Assembly: GCF_009707485.1 (NCBI RefSeq)
Contig: NZ_CP046121.1
Span: 248,001 to 312,000 of the forward strand
Direction: 5' to 3'
Length of the DNA: 64,000 nt
DNA from: Nostocoides sp. HKS02
GTDB lineage: Bacteria; Actinomycetota; Actinomycetes; Actinomycetales; Dermatophilaceae
In this document: positions 60,782 to 64,000 of the stretch, piece after piece
How the letters are laid out: each line of letters opens with the position of its first letter
How positions within the stretch are numbered: the stretch's first letter is position 1
Made by a program: the position numbers and the translations under genes
The notes under the pieces: generated by a model
The model's input: only the letters and a program-made list of their open reading frames with translations
What the model was told of the DNA's origin: nothing
The model's database searches: none

Positions 60782-63315
60782 GACGACAGCTCCCTGCCCC
60801 GCGCGCCGGTGTCCTGCTGGATGGTCTCCTGCCCGATGGTCTCCTGCCCGACGGGGACGAGGTAGACGGTCGACAGCGCCGCGACCCGCACCTCGACCGA
60901 GTAGGGCTGCCCGTCGGCCGGGTGGTCGTGGGCCTCGAGCACCACGCCCGCCTGGCTGGGCGTCCCGAACTCGTCGAAGCCGCTCGTGTCGAGCAGCACC
61001 CGCCACTGACCGGGGTGGGGAACGCCCAGACGCAGCGGGTCGCGCGCCAGACCACCGAAGTTCACCGCGACGGCGACCACCGACCCTTGGCGGTCCTGGG
61101 TGCCGAACCGCAGGTAGGAGTAGGTGTTCCAGGCGTTGTCGTTGGCGTTGAGCCACTCGAACCCGGCCGCCTCGGAGTCGAGCGCCCACATCGCGGGGTT
61201 CTCGCGGTAGACGCGGTTCAGCTCCTTGACGAGGTTGTGCACGCGGTAGTGCGCGGCATGGTCGAGCAGCCACCAGTCGAGGCCCCTGCCGTCGGCCCAC
61301 TCGGCCTCCTGGGCGAACTCCGTGCCCATGAAGATGAGCTGCTTGCCGGGGTGGCTCCAGATGTAGGCAAGGAACGCCCGCACGGTTGCGAGCTGGTCGT
61401 AGCGGCTGCCGGGTGCCTTGCGCAGCAGGGAGCCCTTGCCGTGGACGACCTCGTCGTGGCTGATCGGCAGCAGGTAGTTCTCGCTGAAGGCGTACATCAG
61501 CGAGAACGTGAGCAGGTTGTGGTGGTACTGCCGGTGGATCGGGTCTTCCTTCAGGTACCTGAGGGAGTCGTTCATCCAGCCCATGTTCCACTTCAGCCCG
61601 AACCCGAGACCGCCGGTCGAGGTCGGCTTGGTGACCCCCGGCCAGGAGGTGGACTCCTCGGCGATGGTGACGATGCCGGGGACCCGCTTGTATGCCGTGG
61701 CGTTGGCCTCCTGGATCAGGCCCACCGCCTCGAGGTTCTCGTGGCCGCCGTGGATGTTGGGGATCCACTCGCCGTCCTTGCGGGCGTAGTCGAGGTAGAG
61801 CATCGACGCGACGCCATCGACCCGCAGCCCGTCGACGTGGAACTCCTCGAGCCAGTAGATGGCGTTGGCGACGAGGAAGTTGCGCACCTGCGAGCGCCCG
61901 AAGTCGAAGATGTACGAACCCCATTCGGGGTGCCAGCCCTTGCGCGGGTCGGCATGCTCGTAGAGCGGCAGTCCGTCGAACCGGGCCAGGGCCCACGGGT
62001 CGGTGGCGAAGTGCCCCGGGACCCAGTCGAGGATGACGCCGATGCCGGCCTGGTGCAGCCGGTCGACGAGGTACCGGAAGTCGTCGGGCCGGCCGAACCG
62101 CGCGCTCGGCGCGTAGTAGCTCGTGACGTGGTAACCCCACGACGGCGGGTACGGGTGTTCCATGACAGGCATGAACTCGACGTGGGTGAACCCGAGGTCC
62201 TGGACGTAGTTGACGAGGTGCTCGGCCAGGTCGCGGTAGCTGTGGTGCTGGCGCCATGAGCCGAGGTGCACCTCGTAGACGCTCATCGGCCCGGTGTGCG
62301 GGTTGGTCTCGGCGCGGCGCTGCATCCACTCGCCGTCGTTCCAGTCGTGGCCGGACGCGACGACGGAGGAGGCCCGGCCGGGCGGCAGCTCGGTGGCCCG
62401 GGCCATCGGGTCGGCCTTCTCGCGGACCTTGCCGTCGGCACCGCGCACGAGGAACTTGTAGAGGGTGCCGTCGCCGACTCCAGGGACGAAGAGCTCCCAG
62501 ACGCCGGACTCGCCGAGCAGCCGCATGGCGTGGCTGCGGGTGTCCCACGTGTTGAAGTCACCGGAGACGTGGACGGCCTGGGCCCGGGGGGCCCACACCG
62601 CGAAGGAGGTGCCGACCACGGTGCCCATCGGGCCGGGGTACTCGCGGACGTGCGCGCCCAGAACGGTCCAGAGCTGCTCGTGGCGACCCTCGCCGATGAG
62701 GTGCAGGTCGATCGGGCCGAGCGTGGGCGCGAACCGGTAGGGGTCGTCCTGCTCGTGCTCGATCCCGTCGGCGTACGCGACCCGGAGACGGTAGTCCTGG
62801 GTCTGCGTGGCGCCGGCCCGCAGCCCGCCCCAGACCCCGTCGGCCTCGTGCTGGAGGTCGATCCGCTCGCCGTCCTGGAACACGACCGCGACGGAGGAGG
62901 CGAACGGCCGGTAGGCGCGGACCATGAGGCCAGCGGGCTCGAGGTGGTGCCCGAGCAGGTCGTGCGGCTGCTGGTGGCGGCCGTCGGCGAGGGCCCGGAC
63001 CGCCTCGGCGGGGGTCGTGGGCACGGGTACCGGCTCGGGTTCGCGGGACACCGGTGGCTCGGTGACCTGGGCCGGCTCGGCGGGCTCGCTGATCTGGTCC
63101 GGCTCGGCGCCGAGCGGAGGCAGCACCTGGGCCGCCTCGCGGGTGGGCCCAGAGGTGGGCTCAGGGGTGGGCTCAGGGTCGGGGAGCCCGAACCAGGAGC
63201 TGCCGGGGGCGTCGGTGCTGGGCGGAGCTGGGGTGTCAGCGGTGGGCGGAGCCGGGGTGTCAGCGGTGGGCTCGGGGGTGTTCTGCTTGGACTTCTTGCC
63301 GAACTTCGGACTCAC
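60778..63315 (-). CDS. glgB: 1,4-alpha-glucan branching enzyme
   Basis: An 845-residue GH13 enzyme from GTG 63315, overlapping the maltokinase stop (GTGA). An unusual Pro/Thr-rich, repeat-containing N-terminal extension (about 110 residues) precedes two CBM48-like units and the catalytic barrel. Catalytic motifs: '[10 protein letters not shown]', nucleophile Asp in '[13 protein letters not shown]', acid Glu in '[11 protein letters not shown]' and '[12 protein letters not shown]'. It makes alpha-1,6 branches in glycogen or glucan from the maltose-1-phosphate route. A short C-terminal repeat (GQETI twice) is encoded by a 15-bp duplication. Confidence 0.95.
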   Translation of the reverse strand: MSPKFGKKSKQNTPEPTADTPAPPTADTPAPPSTDAPGSSWFGLPDPEPTPEPTSGPTREAAQVLPPLGAEPDQISEPAEPAQVTEPPVSREPEPVPVPTTPAEAVRALADGRHQQPHDLLGHHLEPAGLMVRAYRPFASSVAVVFQDGERIDLQHEADGVWGGLRAGATQTQDYRLRVAYADGIEHEQDDPYRFAPTLGPIDLHLIGEGRHEQLWTVLGAHVREYPGPMGTVVGTSFAVWAPRAQAVHVSGDFNTWDTRSHAMRLLGESGVWELFVPGVGDGTLYKFLVRGADGKVREKADPMARATELPPGRASSVVASGHDWNDGEWMQRRAETNPHTGPMSVYEVHLGSWRQHHSYRDLAEHLVNYVQDLGFTHVEFMPVMEHPYPPSWGYHVTSYYAPSARFGRPDDFRYLVDRLHQAGIGVILDWVPGHFATDPWALARFDGLPLYEHADPRKGWHPEWGSYIFDFGRSQVRNFLVANAIYWLEEFHVDGLRVDGVASMLYLDYARKDGEWIPNIHGGHENLEAVGLIQEANATAYKRVPGIVTIAEESTSWPGVTKPTSTGGLGFGLKWNMGWMNDSLRYLKEDPIHRQYHHNLLTFSLMYAFSENYLLPISHDEVVHGKGSLLRKAPGSRYDQLATVRAFLAYIWSHPGKQLIFMGTEFAQEAEWADGRGLDWWLLDHAAHYRVHNLVKELNRVYRENPAMWALDSEAAGFEWLNANDNAWNTYSYLRFGTQDRQGSVVAVAVNFGGLARDPLRLGVPHPGQWRVLLDTSGFDEFGTPSQAGVVLEAHDHPADGQPYSVEVRVAALSTVYLVPVGQETIGQETIQQDTGARGRELSS

Positions 63316-64000
63316 AGGAGGTCCTTCCTCGCGTCGTCGAGCAGGCGGGCCACCGCGTCGGTGGGGATGGTCAGCCAGGTGGGTCGGTTGCGCGCTTCGT
63401 AGACCACTTCGTAGAGGGCCTTGTCGAGCTGGAACGCGATGAGCAGCGCGGCGTCCTGGCGTGGGTCGCGTCCGTAGGCCGCGGCATACCCGTCGAGGAA
63501 GGCGTGCTGGGCGGCGGCGACCCAGGCGCGCGCACTCTGGCCGGGGTGGGACTGCTCCCACGACCCGCCGGCGTAGTCGAACGACCGGAGCATGCCGGCG
63601 ACGTCGCGCACGGCCAGGTCGGGCTGGCTGCGCTCCGCGAGCGGCCGCAACGGCTCGCCCTCGAAGTCGAGGAGGACCCACCCGCGCTCAGGCACGTGGA
63701 GCACCTGACCGAGGTGGTAGTCGCCGTGGACTCGCTGGAGGACCGGCCACGGTGCGTTGACCGCCTGGTCGAAGATCGCGGCGATCTGGCGCTCGTAGGC
63801 GGCCAGCGCCGGGACCTCGGAGGCGGCAGAGACGTAGCGACCACGCATGCTCGCCACCGTGGCGGCGATGGCCTCGGCGCTCACCGGCACCGTTGGCAGC
63901 ACCTGCGCCAACAGGGTGTGGACCTCGGCCGTGGCTGCTCCGAGCGCCTTCGCCTGCCCAGTGAAGTCCTCACCCGCGGCGACCGAGCGCAACGCCACGC
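63312..64000 (-). CDS. pep2: Maltokinase (Pep2/Mak), C-terminal part
   Basis: About 229 residues are visible; the 5' end lies beyond the right edge. The kinase-like core has 'RVHGDYHLGQVLHVPERGWVLLDFEGEP', with the HGDxHLxQ catalytic and DFEGE metal-binding motifs (cited as key residues). It continues with 'DVAGMLRSFDYAG' and 'ALYEVVYEARNRP'. Maltokinase phosphorylates maltose to maltose-1-phosphate for GlgE, and the gene order maltokinase-glgB is typical of the actinobacterial GlgE pathway. glgE itself and trehalose synthase are probably just outside the window. Confidence 0.9.
   Translation of the reverse strand, partial: VALRSVAAGEDFTGQAKALGAATAEVHTLLAQVLPTVPVSAEAIAATVASMRGRYVSAASEVPALAAYERQIAAIFDQAVNAPWPVLQRVHGDYHLGQVLHVPERGWVLLDFEGEPLRPLAERSQPDLAVRDVAGMLRSFDYAGGSWEQSHPGQSARAWVAAAQHAFLDGYAAAYGRDPRQDAALLIAFQLDKALYEVVYEARNRPTWLTIPTDAVARLLDDARKDLL

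Overview
The window is about 72% G+C chromosomal DNA with dense, often 4-bp-overlapping genes and frequent GTG starts. The gene content (NAD-dependent large glutamate dehydrogenase, WhiB1-like protein, PdtaS-like histidine kinase, Tad pilus, Pep2/GlgB glycogen genes, SARP-type regulator) points to an actinomycete. Intrasporangiaceae or a neighbouring family is my best guess, and that is an inference. No tRNA, rRNA, CRISPR array, integrase or insertion sequence was seen.

Layout. 1-16.6 kb (minus strand): a contractile injection system (eCIS) operon led by a SARP/BTAD regulator. It encodes sheath, tube, baseplate chaperone, a Pvc16-like DUF4255 protein, an AAA+ ATPase, a tube-initiator/LysM pair, gpD hub, gpV spike, PAAR-like tip, gp25 and two large baseplate proteins, and runs off the left edge. 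17-24 kb: a P-loop kinase, an alpha/beta hydrolase, P5C dehydrogenase (pruA), a DUF2505 protein, and an operon of two small helical proteins with 5-oxoprolinase (pxpA and a fused pxpB-pxpC). 24.4-32.7 kb: NAD-glutamate dehydrogenase, MOSC protein, PdtaS-like kinase and WhiB1. With pruA and pxpABC, a glutamate-centred catabolic neighbourhood spans 18.7-29.4 kb. 32.7-36.9 kb: an FHA-FtsK/SpoIIIE (EssC/EccC-like) protein without ESX partners. 37.1-41.8 kb: a Tad pilus locus. 41.8-44.3 kb: an accessory patch with a duplicated module of small secreted proteins and 60-residue membrane proteins. 44.4-53.7 kb: thiolase, MeaB GTPase, Ser/Thr kinase, flavoprotein, GNAT, thiamine-binding protein, MarR regulator and an isobutyryl-CoA-mutase-like large subunit. 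53.7-59.1 kb: TetR regulator, membrane protein, lipoprotein, YbbN-like protein, ATP-grasp protein and TfoX-like protein. 59.1-64 kb (minus): pgm, glgB and a partial maltokinase.

Three signals stand out beyond the gene list. (1) The octamer GTATGCCG/CGGCATAC occurs about 50 times, in both orientations, in all reading frames and between genes, at about one per 1.2 kb. This is far above my base-composition estimate of about two and resembles the density of DNA-uptake sequences or a HIP1-like motif. (2) Seven genes need a single-base change to read through, most of them at short C runs. That suggests sequencing or assembly indels rather than seven pseudogenes. (3) The isobutyryl-CoA-mutase-like gene seems to have a leaderless promoter whose -35/-10 spacer is a near-perfect 26-bp palindrome, just downstream of a marR gene.
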